In this document: piece after piece, positions 13,787 to 20,059 of the stretch | Numbering within the stretch: position 1 is the first letter of the stretch | How the letters are laid out: each line of letters opens with the position of its first letter | From: a virus | DNA: 26,002 nucleotides | IMG/VR virus record: IMGVR_UViG_3300007760_000924 | Span: 1 to 26,002 of that record | Direction: 5' to 3' (one strand) | Program-made: the position numbers and the translations under genes | Notes under the pieces: model-generated | Told to the model about the DNA's origin: nothing | The model's input: the letters and a program-made list of their open reading frames with translations, nothing else | The model's database searches: none

Positions 13787-14606
13787 CGTCCAGCTAGAGA
13801 ACGGGCACATCCGGATCGCGAACAACCTGTTCCGTGCGCTCTCGTGCGCGAAGCTGACGGACACGCAGCGGCGGATCATGCTCGAGGCGACCTCTCGTCA
13901 GTTCGGGTGGTCGAACCCGTCGCAGCCGCCGCGACCGTGGTCCGCCGGCGGGACGGACATGTCCCGCTCGGTCGGGTGCGGCCGCACGACCGCGGCGGAG
14001 GTTCTCGGACAACTCGTCGAGCTTCGGATGCTCGTCCGGGTCGCGCCACAGACCTACCTCCTCGTGAAGGACTTCGACCGCTGGCGGTGCGGCTTCCACG
14101 TCGATCCGGACCGCGTTCACTGGACCCCGAAGGAGGGGCATCGGAGGGTGTCCCCGCTTCAGAACAGTGTCCCCGCTTCAGGACAGGGGGTGTCCTCGGG
14201 CGAGGACAGTGGGTGTCCCGAGCCGAGGACACTGAACACCCCGCAAACCCGCACCACGACGGCATCTCCGGCGAGCCTAGAACCACTAGAGAACCAACGG
14301 AGAGAGAGAGAGAACGCGCGCACGCGCGATCGACGATGGAGCGTCTACGACTTGCGCTCGCATCTCGGAGACTCGCGGATGACTCCGCCGGCGATTCAGG
14401 CACCGCAGTGGGTCGGGATCATCGAAAAGAACACCGACGAGCAGATCGACGCGACACTGAAACTCTGCGCGAAGAAAGACCGACCGCTGTCGTACTTCCT
14501 CGCGCTTCACGACGAAGAGGGTAGGAGACTCGACGATGATGGAACGAAGCAGAAGAAGCGACCCGGAGCTTCTCGGAGGCGCCCTCGGGGCCACGTCCGA
14601 AGCTGA
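13779..14606 (+). CDS. Lambda O-like replication initiator
   Basis: 275 residues, GTG start at 13779 overlapping the Cro-like gene. Residues 8-45 (NGHIRIANNLFRAL, LTDTQRRIMLEATSRQFGWS) match the start of the phage replication protein O winged-helix domain, followed by helices with GRTTAAEVLGQLVELRMLV. This domain binds origin iterons as a dimer. The middle (124-151) is a low-complexity linker encoded by four 19-bp iterons, exactly where lambda carries its origin. The C-terminal half has IIEKNTDEQIDATLKLCAKKDRPLSYFLAL, likely the part that contacts the helicase loader. The next gene, a DnaC-like loader, overlaps the end of this one by 71 bases. O plus a DnaC-type loader instead of lambda P is a common alternative pairing. 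Confidence 0.75.
   Translation: MADVQLENGHIRIANNLFRALSCAKLTDTQRRIMLEATSRQFGWSNPSQPPRPWSAGGTDMSRSVGCGRTTAAEVLGQLVELRMLVRVAPQTYLLVKDFDRWRCGFHVDPDRVHWTPKEGHRRVSPLQNSVPASGQGVSSGEDSGCPEPRTLNTPQTRTTTASPASLEPLENQRRERENARTRDRRWSVYDLRSHLGDSRMTPPAIQAPQWVGIIEKNTDEQIDATLKLCAKKDRPLSYFLALHDEEGRRLDDDGTKQKKRPGASRRRPRGHVRS
14148..14231. other. Candidate replication origin: four 19-bp iterons inside the O-like gene
   Basis: Four copies of a hyphenated palindrome TGTCC-N9-GGACA: GTGTCCCCGCTTCAGAACA at 14148-14166, GTGTCCCCGCTTCAGGACA at 14167-14185, GTGTCCTCGGGCGAGGACA at 14190-14208 and GTGTCCCGAGCCGAGGACA at 14213-14231. Start-to-start spacing is 19, 23 and 23 bases. Downstream (about 14270-14335) comes a less GC-rich stretch, a GA dinucleotide run and an alternating CG/CA tract that could ease unwinding. 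The number, size, symmetry and position are those of lambda ori. Confidence 0.75.
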
Positions 14607-15393
14607 AGCCGTCCGGCCGATGCCGCTCCGAGAGCGGCCGGAGCCGGTCGAGTGTCGCGGGGATTGCGGCGAGCTCGTCGAGCCCGTCGAGATCACTCGC
14701 CAGGGGCGGGCGCTCTGGATCACCCGTCGGATCTGCGATCACTGCCGGGTCCGCGAGGGCGAGAAGGAGCAGGCGAGCGCCCACTCCGTCGGGCTCGCGC
14801 GCCGAATGAAGGTGATCCCGCTCCACCTCCGCGAGACTCGAGGAGGAAAGCCGGTCACGTTTGAGACGCTCGATCGCGACGCGGACAACCGGCGGATCCT
14901 CCGCCAGGTCGAGCGGTGGCAGCCGATCTTGGGCTCGGTCATCATCTCCGGGCCCGTCGGCTCGGGGAAGTCCCAGGCGCTCGCGTGTCTCTGTCGGAGG
15001 CTCGTCGAGCGAGGCTCCGCTCCGCTCTGGACGTCGGAGCAAAAGTTGATGCGGATGATCCGCGAGGACTTCGGCCGCCGCGGGTCCACGCTTCAGCGGG
15101 ACATCTGCGACGCGTCGATCCTCTTCCTCGACGATCTCGGCGCCGCAGCTCGAACCGATTGGGAGCGTCGCATCTTCGAGGAGATTCTCTCCGACCGGTC
15201 CGACGCCAGGAAGCCGATCCTCATGTCGTCCAACTACTCGCTCGACGACCTCCGCGACCTGTACTCCGGGGCGTTCGACGAGCGGAACTCCGACCCGATT
15301 CGGGGGGAGCGCATCGTCTCGAGGCTCCGTCAGATGGTCGGGGATCGACAGTGGACCCTCAAGGGGCGGGACCGGAGGAGGGCGGGGCGATGA
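14536..15393 (+). CDS. DnaC-like AAA+ helicase loader
   Basis: 285 residues. Cysteines 40, 44, 67 and 70 (VECRGDCGE, ICDHCR) suggest an N-terminal zinc-binding part. The AAA+ core follows: Walker A GPVGSGKS (139-146), Walker B ILFLDDLG (195-202), sensor I MSSNYS (230-235) and a basic GERIVSRLR helix (257-265) where the arginine finger of DnaC/IstB-type ATPases lies. Expected role: load the host DnaB helicase at the origin bound by the O-like protein. Two ATG codons (14536, 14539) are equally possible. The gene overlaps the O-like gene by 71 bases and is coupled to the next gene by ATGA. The shorter N-terminus, compared with the lambda P system, and the zinc site fit phage and ICE loaders. Confidence 0.85.
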   Translation: MMERSRRSDPELLGGALGATSEAEAVRPMPLRERPEPVECRGDCGELVEPVEITRQGRALWITRRICDHCRVREGEKEQASAHSVGLARRMKVIPLHLRETRGGKPVTFETLDRDADNRRILRQVERWQPILGSVIISGPVGSGKSQALACLCRRLVERGSAPLWTSEQKLMRMIREDFGRRGSTLQRDICDASILFLDDLGAAARTDWERRIFEEILSDRSDARKPILMSSNYSLDDLRDLYSGAFDERNSDPIRGERIVSRLRQMVGDRQWTLKGRDRRRAGR

Positions 15394-15803
15394 GCTGCTC
15401 CCCGACGTGCGGCTATTGGTCCGCCGACCGGATGTATTGCTGTCTGGGCGGGACGCTCGGCCCAGGCGGGGCGGCGGAGACGCCCGAGACGACGCGCGCC
15501 CGGAGGAGGGCATCGCGCATCCGGCGGACTCGTGCGCTGCTCCGCGCGCGCCGGACTCTACTCACCGCAGCGATCGAGGGTCCGGGCTCCCCGCCGGGAT
15601 GGTCGACCCGGACCAACGACCAGGGATCGGTGAGACACTCCGACGATCTCGACTATGCCGCTGCGGAGATCGAAGCGGAGATCCGCCGGGGTCCGCCCCT
15701 GTTCCCCGCGTGGCTCCGGGCTCGAATCTCCCGGCTGCGGGACGCGCGCTACCGCCGGAACATGGAGGAGGCGGATCGGGCCTGGAGGGCGGCGACCCGA
15801 TGA
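15390..15803 (+). CDS. Small basic protein with N-terminal cysteines
   Basis: 137 residues; ATG at 15390 overlaps the stop of the loader gene (ATGA). Cysteines 3, 7, 17 and 18 (CSPTCGYW, YCCLGG) start the protein. An arginine-rich helical region (RARRRASRIRRTRALLRARR) and a second helical pair with DYAAAEIEAEIRRG and RLRDARYRRNMEEADRAW follow. Nucleic-acid binding is plausible given the charge. No family recognised. Composition lacks the CTCGAG abundance seen in the flanking loader, as in the next two genes. Confidence 0.55.
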   Translation: MSCSPTCGYWSADRMYCCLGGTLGPGGAAETPETTRARRRASRIRRTRALLRARRTLLTAAIEGPGSPPGWSTRTNDQGSVRHSDDLDYAAAEIEAEIRRGPPLFPAWLRARISRLRDARYRRNMEEADRAWRAATR

Positions 15804-15883
15804 TCCGCCGCATCCTCGGCATCGACAGCGCGCGCCCGGGTTTATTGCAAGGCGGTGGACAATTGATTCAAACTAATTGTTGA
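15800..15883 (+). CDS. 27-residue ORF, possible truncated RuvC-like gene start
   Basis: ATGA overlap with the previous stop, then MIRRILGIDSARPG, which recalls the first strand of RuvC-like resolvases (LGxDP-x-x-x-x-G). The frame enters an AT-richer stretch after about 14 codons and ends at 15883, inside the -35 region of the next promoter. This may be a gene start cut off by insertion of a promoter-plus-gene cassette, or a leader peptide. Confidence 0.3.
   Translation: MIRRILGIDSARPGLLQGGGQLIQTNC
15859..15880. repeat. AT-rich inverted repeat overlapping a -35 box
   Basis: ACAATT (15859-15864) and AATTGT (15875-15880) form 6-bp arms with a 10-base spacer. It lies directly against the -35 hexamer at 15880-15885. 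Such a site would suit a repressor that blocks polymerase. The AT-richness stands out strongly from the surroundings. Confidence 0.4.
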
Positions 15884-15932
15884 CGGGGCAGGGATAAGGT
15901 CATACTCTTTCCCTGGGTCGAGCGAACGACCC
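15880..15932 (+). promoter_or_regulatory. Sigma70-like promoter with leader hairpin, shared element (copy 2)
   Basis: -35 TTGACG (15880-15885) and -10-like TACTCT (15903-15908) are 17 bases apart. The inverted repeat GGGTCG-AGCGAA-CGACCC (15915-15932) follows, then GGGAGA and the ATG at 15947. The block 15903-15932 matches the leftward 6947-6918 block with one mismatch. It drives the short genes starting at 15947 and probably the terminase-side genes. Confidence 0.65.
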
Positions 15933-15946
15933 GGGAGACAGAGACC

Positions 15947-16147
15947 ATGACGACGCGCACCGCACAGAAGATCAGCAACGCCGCCGCCAACCTCATCCGC
16001 TTCAACGGGGGCACGGTCGAGTTGGCCGAGGGTGCGTACCGGGTCCGGCTGCCCAAGGCCGCGAAGTGGGTTCGCAGGAACACCTACCGCCTCGACGGGT
16101 TTACGATCTCGTTCCTCGCGTCGGGTTCAGTGGTGGCGCTGCCATGA
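15947..16147 (+). CDS. Small hypothetical protein behind the shared promoter
   Basis: 66 residues, ATG at 15947 with GGGAGA upstream. An N-terminal helix (TAQKISNAAANLIRF) is followed by a strand-rich basic part (TVELAEGAYRVRLPKAAKW, YRLDGFTISFLASGSVVAL). No family recognised; a small nucleic-acid binding or regulatory protein is plausible from size and charge. It is the first gene after a strong-looking promoter and is coupled to the next gene by an ATGA overlap. Confidence 0.6.
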   Translation: MTTRTAQKISNAAANLIRFNGGTVELAEGAYRVRLPKAAKWVRRNTYRLDGFTISFLASGSVVALP

Positions 16148-16416
16148 GTGGCCACGACTACAGAGTGTGCCCGAAGTGCGGCGGGTCCTACCGCCCGCCC
16201 TACGGGTGCTGCCTGCCGCCATCTAGACCCCGCAAACCCGGCCGCCCCGCCCTCTCCCCCGAGGGCAAGCGGCGGCGCTGCGGCCCCTTCTCCCTGCCGC
16301 CCGACGTGGCGCGCAGGCTGGACGACGAGACGAACAAGTCCGCAGCGGTGGCCGAGGGGCTGATGCTGCTGTGGGCGCAGCGAGGAGAGACGCGATGTCG
16401 GAAGCCGTCCGAGTGA
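16144..16416 (+). CDS. Small protein with zinc knuckle and ribbon-helix-helix-like C-terminus
   Basis: 90 residues from ATG at 16144 (ATGA overlap). VCPKCGG and YGCCLPP give four cysteines (9, 12, 22, 23) at the N-terminus. A Pro/Arg-rich linker (RPRKPGRPALSPEGKRRR) leads to GPFSLPPDVARRLDDETNKSAAVAEGLMLLW, a strand-helix-helix pattern like ribbon-helix-helix proteins. A small DNA-binding regulator is the best guess. The last residues are basic. Start chosen by the overlap rather than by the longer open frame. Confidence 0.55.
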   Translation: MSGHDYRVCPKCGGSYRPPYGCCLPPSRPRKPGRPALSPEGKRRRCGPFSLPPDVARRLDDETNKSAAVAEGLMLLWAQRGETRCRKPSE

Positions 16417-16431
16417 CGAAGGGATGACGCT

Positions 16432-16887
16432 ATGTCGGAGCTGACGACGATCGGAGGACACGCGGACAAGCGAGAGATCCGTCGTCGGCTGTCCATCGTC
16501 GAGCGCTCGATGACGGAGATCGGATGGTCCGTCCGTCTCGCGGAGCAGCTCGCGGAGCAGCTCGGCGTCTCGAAGCGAACGATCTATCGCTATCGGAGCG
16601 AAGTACTTGAGGAGCTCGCGAACGCGTATCGCGGAGCGGACGTCGAGGAGGAGCGCTCCGAGTTCGTGGTTCGACTCCACGCGCACCAGCGAGCAGCGCT
16701 GAAGGCGGGGAAGTTCGGCCCCCTCGCTGCGATGATGTCGATCGAGGCGAAGGTCCGCGGACTCGACAAACCGACCCAGGCCCAGAAACTAGTGATCGCT
16801 GCTCTCTCGCCGGATGAACTGGCGGAGAAGCGGCGGGCGATTGCGGCGCGGCTGCTCGCTGCGAATGGAGGACACGATGACGAATGA
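16432..16887 (+). CDS. Candidate terminase small subunit (helix-turn-helix)
   Basis: 151 residues. Residues 35-56 (RLAEQLAEQLGVSKRTIYRYRS) form a clear helix-turn-helix. VRLHAHQRAALKAGKFGPLAAMMSIEAKVRGLDKP follows, a helical hairpin of the type seen after the DNA-binding part of phage small terminases, then a charged C-terminal helix. In that role it would recognise the packaging site and recruit the large subunit, which is encoded three genes downstream at 18515. The intervening genes make this less certain, and a transcription factor is the alternative. The helix-turn-helix contains a short tandem repeat (LAEQLAEQ). The next gene starts within the last codons. Confidence 0.5.
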   Translation: MSELTTIGGHADKREIRRRLSIVERSMTEIGWSVRLAEQLAEQLGVSKRTIYRYRSEVLEELANAYRGADVEEERSEFVVRLHAHQRAALKAGKFGPLAAMMSIEAKVRGLDKPTQAQKLVIAALSPDELAEKRRAIAARLLAANGGHDDE

Positions 16888-17293
16888 GCGGATCACCGAT
16901 TGGGAGCCTCTCGCCCAGGCGAACCAGCGCGAGATCGCGAAGCTGACGAAGGATCTCGCGGACGCGGAGAAGCTCGTCGAGATCCTCGCGAACACGGCGG
17001 GCGAGCTCGAGCAGCGGATCGAGGAGCTCGAGGTCGCGGCGGCGGATCTCCACGCAGCGAACGGGAAGCTGATCGGGCTCTTCCTCTCGCTGAGGGACTC
17101 GATCGACGCCCTCGTCTCTGCGTTCGCGACCGGTCTCGGCCCGGGTCAGGTCGTCGCCTTCGTCCGGCGGCATGTCGCGGACGAGGCGACGAAGCGCGCC
17201 TCTCGCGTCTCGGGTCGCGCGGTTTCCTCGCGGCGGGCGGGGCTCGGGGTCATCCCCGGCGGGCTGACGTCGAAGGACGGGGGCGCGGTTTGA
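16877..17293 (+). CDS. Coiled-coil protein
   Basis: 138 residues from the ATG at 16877, with GGAGGA upstream inside the previous gene. Residues 12-65 are a continuous heptad-rich helix (ANQREIAKLTKDLADAEKLVE and onward to ELEQRIEELEVAAADL). A second helix (IGLFLSLRDSIDALVSAF) and a basic C-terminus follow. No enzyme motif. It may be a structural adaptor or an accessory to the RuvC-like gene, with whose start its stop overlaps (TTGA). Longer open frame to 16814 rejected because the ribosome binding site fits the internal ATG. Confidence 0.6.
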   Translation: MTNERITDWEPLAQANQREIAKLTKDLADAEKLVEILANTAGELEQRIEELEVAAADLHAANGKLIGLFLSLRDSIDALVSAFATGLGPGQVVAFVRRHVADEATKRASRVSGRAVSSRRAGLGVIPGGLTSKDGGAV

Positions 17294-17814
17294 CCGTCGT
17301 CCTCGGGCTCGACCCGTCGGAGAAGCGCGTCGGGCTCGTCGTCTACGATACGGGGCTCCGGGTCGCCCTCGCGTCCGCGGTCCTGCCGCTCGAGGATGCG
17401 CTCCGAATCGTCCGGGCCGGCCAGGTCGGGGCGGAGGATCCCGTTCGCATGCGCGGCGACCTTCTCTCCGCCCGCTGGTCCGTCGTCGTCGTCGAGCGGT
17501 TCAGGTCCCAGGGGAAAATCAATTCCGACATCATCCGAGGGATCGAGGCGAGCGGGATGCTCTTCGAGGCGGCTCGGGCGGGGATCGTCGAGGGGGGCTC
17601 CGTCGATTGGCTCTTCCGGCTCGACGTCTGCCGCGAGCTCCACGTCTCCGGCAAAGGGAAGGACTCGCAGATCATCGATCGATGTTGCGAGATGCACGGG
17701 GGTTCGCGCTCCGTCGCGCGGGGATTGAAGAAGTCCCCCGGTCCGCTCTACGGGGTCTCCGGGGACGCCTGGCAAGCGCTCGGAGCGGTCCTCGCGTGGA
17801 GCGGGGCGGGATGA
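17290..17814 (+). CDS. RuvC-like Holliday junction resolvase
   Basis: 174 residues with a TTG start whose TTGA overlaps the upstream stop. Motifs fit the RuvC/RNase H fold: VVLGLDPSEKRVGLVVYD (Asp8), VVVVERF (Glu69), and SGDAWQALGAVLAW (Asp159) in the final helix, corresponding to the D-x-x-x-A-x-G/A-x-A ending of RuvC. The expected role is cutting branched DNA from recombination or replication before packaging, as done by phage resolvases. KINSDIIRGIEASG (76-89) is the helix that follows the Glu strand in this family. It is directly coupled to the next gene (ATGA). The TTG start should lower translation relative to neighbours. Confidence 0.75.
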   Translation: MTVVLGLDPSEKRVGLVVYDTGLRVALASAVLPLEDALRIVRAGQVGAEDPVRMRGDLLSARWSVVVVERFRSQGKINSDIIRGIEASGMLFEAARAGIVEGGSVDWLFRLDVCRELHVSGKGKDSQIIDRCCEMHGGSRSVARGLKKSPGPLYGVSGDAWQALGAVLAWSGAG

Positions 17815-18518
17815 CTGCGGCGCTCTATGTAGACGTCGAGCGGGGTCCCTATGCGGGGATCCTGGGGTCGGATCAGTGCTGGGGAGTCGATCGAGACGCG
17901 AAGCGCTACAGCGGCCCGGGTCCGGTCGTCGCGCATCCCCCGTGCGGCCCCTGGGGCCGGCTGGCCCACCTCTGCAAATATCAGGATCCGGAGTGCGGGA
18001 TCCGCGCCGTCGAGCAGGTGCGGGCCTTCGGAGGCGTCCTCGAGCATCCGCGAGACTCTCGTCTGTGGGCGGAATGCGGACTTCCCAGGCCCCAGGATCC
18101 GCCGTTCTTGATTCGGCCGGACGAGTTCACGATCCAGATCGATCAGTGCCGATGGGGTCACCCGTGCAAAAAAACGACTTGGCTTTTCTTCGCAGGCATC
18201 GATCCGGCCGCGCTGCCACCCCTTCCGCCCTGGCGGGAGCCGACTCACTGCATCGACGACGGGGCCGCTCGTCGGGACGGGCGACCGAGTCGATTCAAGC
18301 GACTTCCACATAAAGAGGCACACCTCACGCCGGGCCCGTTTGCGGAGTGGCTTCTCGCGGCGGTGGGTTATGTCCCGAGCGGTATTCCGACGCATGTAAT
18401 CGACACGAACGCGAAGCATAAAAACCAAGGCACTGGCCAGCCCCACCTAGCAAAGACGCGACGCCACCTCACCCCCCCCGCGTTTGCCCGATGGCTCATC
18501 GAGTCGGTGTCGGGATGA
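17811..18518 (+). CDS. Phage PPC-motif protein with duplicated C-terminal unit
   Basis: 235 residues from an ATG at 17811. VVAHPPCGPWGRLAHL (39-54) carries a Pro-Pro-Cys that recalls the catalytic loop of cytosine-C5 methyltransferases. RAFGGVLEHPRDSRLW (71-86) and QCRWGHPCKKTTWLFF (112-127) complete a pattern I know as a common uncharacterised phage protein, sometimes annotated as a methyltransferase. No S-adenosylmethionine-binding motif is visible, so activity is doubtful. The C-terminus holds two related units, THCIDD to FAEWLLAAVG (145-186) and THVIDT to FARWLIESVS (194-233). Runs of seven A (about 18168) and eight C (about 18472) lie within the gene. It sits between the resolvase and the terminase, each joined by ATGA overlaps. 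The region coding the second unit is less GC-rich. Confidence 0.65.
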   Translation: MTAALYVDVERGPYAGILGSDQCWGVDRDAKRYSGPGPVVAHPPCGPWGRLAHLCKYQDPECGIRAVEQVRAFGGVLEHPRDSRLWAECGLPRPQDPPFLIRPDEFTIQIDQCRWGHPCKKTTWLFFAGIDPAALPPLPPWREPTHCIDDGAARRDGRPSRFKRLPHKEAHLTPGPFAEWLLAAVGYVPSGIPTHVIDTNAKHKNQGTGQPHLAKTRRHLTPPAFARWLIESVSG

Positions 18519-20059
18519 CCCCAGCTCTCGCCCTTCCTCCCGACCTCCTCGCGGATCTCGACGAGCTCGAGGAGCTCGAGCGGGCGAATCCGATCTCTCG
18601 GTTCATGCTGAACGAGCCCGGAGTCGACGGCGGGGCGTCCCCGAAACAGCTCGCATACATCCTCGACCCGTCGAAGAACCGGGCGATCCAGGGGGCGAAT
18701 AAGACCGGGAAGACCGCCGTTTGGGCGATCGACATCATCGAGGTGTGCCTCGGATGGCACCCGACGAGGTCGCCAGGCGGGACCGTCGGAGACGTCCCGT
18801 TCCCGTGCAAGGTCTTGTGCGTCGTCGCGGACTTTCAGGGGGGCTATGCGGAGGATGTCTGCGAGGTCTTCCGCGAGTACCTCCCCCCCGGCGTGCTGCA
18901 TGATCGATGCACCTACGACGAGACGAACGGATACAGGGTCGGGCAGAAGCCGGAGATCCGATTCGCGAACGGGTCGCGGATCATCTTCCGAGCCGGGACG
19001 CAGGGGATCCGCGCGATTGCGGGCGTCAAGGCGGACATGGTCGCAATCAATGAGCCCCCGGAGCAGAGGGTTTGGGGCGAGGTCACGCGAGCGGCCGCCT
19101 TTGGCGACGCGCCGATCTGCGCGGTCTTCACGCCCGTGGACGAGCGCCGGAAGGACGGGAGCAAGAGGAACACCTCGGGCGACCTCCATTGGCTCCGCTG
19201 CATCGTCGAGGGCGATCCGTTGACCGGAGCCCCGCCAACGGCGGAGTGGTCGATCCACCGGATCCGCCTGACCGTCGAGGACTGCCCCCACCGGACCCCC
19301 GAGTCGATTCGCACGCAGATCGGCAACGTCCCGCCCTGGGAGTACGAGCAGCGGATCAATGGAGATTGGGAGTCGGTGAACACGAACCGCCGGCTCTCCG
19401 CCTGGACGCCGGAGAAGATCGTCCCCGCGGACGTCGGACCCCTCGAGGGTTGGTTCTCGGCGGAGAGCGCCGCGGCGAAGTGGGGTCGGCGGGTCTTCGT
19501 CTCCCCGATCTACCTCGCGCTCGTCGGGGATTGGGGCGAGAAAGCCGGGGCAACGGCGTGGGGGGCCGACGCTTTCCAATTCGTCAAGACGGGGACGGAG
19601 CGGATCGTCTACATCCGCACGATCGCGGAATACGTCAGCGAGAGCGCCTCCGATGAATTCGAGGACGCGGACGGGATCGAGGACATGCTCGCGGGCGTCG
19701 GGCTGAAGCTCTCGGACATCGATTACGCGTGGGGCGACGTCAACACGGCGGGGAAGAGCAAGGCGGGGCGGAAGCTGAACGACATTCTGACGGAGATCCT
19801 CGCGCGGAAGATGGGGCACAACCCGTATCACCCCGCGCTCGTCGTTCGCCCCGTCCTGAAGGGTCCGGGCTCCGTTGATCTCGGGCTGAAACGGACGAAT
19901 CAGAAAGCGAGACGCGGTACGCTCGCGGTCAGCGAGAATTGTCCGCGACAGATTCGAGCCATCGAGAGATGGGAAGGAGCGTCGGACGATCACGAGCACC
20001 TGATCGACCGGATCCGCTATGCGGTGATGTCGATCGAGCGAGAAGCGGAGCATCTGTAA
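18515..20059 (+). CDS. Terminase large subunit
   Basis: 514 residues from the ATG at 18515, which overlaps the preceding stop (ATGA); an upstream ATG at 18491 would add eight residues. The ATPase domain has a Walker A of the terminase type, QGANKTGKTA (59-68), an adenine-side strand CKVLCVVADF (98-107), and Walker B ADMVAINE (173-180) with Glu180 as catalytic carboxylate. The nuclease domain (RNase H fold) shows VGDWGEKAGATAW (Asp339), AWGDVN (Asp408) and HLIDRIRYAVM near the end. The enzyme powers DNA translocation into the prohead and cuts concatemers. The portal gene follows with its ATG touching this stop codon. Length is normal for the family. Confidence 0.9.
   Translation: MTPALALPPDLLADLDELEELERANPISRFMLNEPGVDGGASPKQLAYILDPSKNRAIQGANKTGKTAVWAIDIIEVCLGWHPTRSPGGTVGDVPFPCKVLCVVADFQGGYAEDVCEVFREYLPPGVLHDRCTYDETNGYRVGQKPEIRFANGSRIIFRAGTQGIRAIAGVKADMVAINEPPEQRVWGEVTRAAAFGDAPICAVFTPVDERRKDGSKRNTSGDLHWLRCIVEGDPLTGAPPTAEWSIHRIRLTVEDCPHRTPESIRTQIGNVPPWEYEQRINGDWESVNTNRRLSAWTPEKIVPADVGPLEGWFSAESAAAKWGRRVFVSPIYLALVGDWGEKAGATAWGADAFQFVKTGTERIVYIRTIAEYVSESASDEFEDADGIEDMLAGVGLKLSDIDYAWGDVNTAGKSKAGRKLNDILTEILARKMGHNPYHPALVVRPVLKGPGSVDLGLKRTNQKARRGTLAVSENCPRQIRAIERWEGASDDHEHLIDRIRYAVMSIEREAEHL

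Noticed and set aside
12139-13797. 552-residue rightward open frame
   Set aside because: Antisense to the Gp3-like gene and running through the divergent control region and the Cro-like gene; Arg- and Pro-rich shadow.
14148-14231. Short spaced repeats considered as a CRISPR array
   Set aside because: Repeats are 19 bp, nearly adjacent, in-frame within a coding gene and palindromic; there are no spacers of regular length.
18168-18174. A7 tract considered as a programmed frameshift site
   Set aside because: The zero frame continues into a coherent protein, and no alternative-frame product or downstream structure was evident.
18368-20053. 561-residue leftward open frame across the large terminase
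   Set aside because: Shadow of the terminase gene, which has clear Walker and nuclease motifs.
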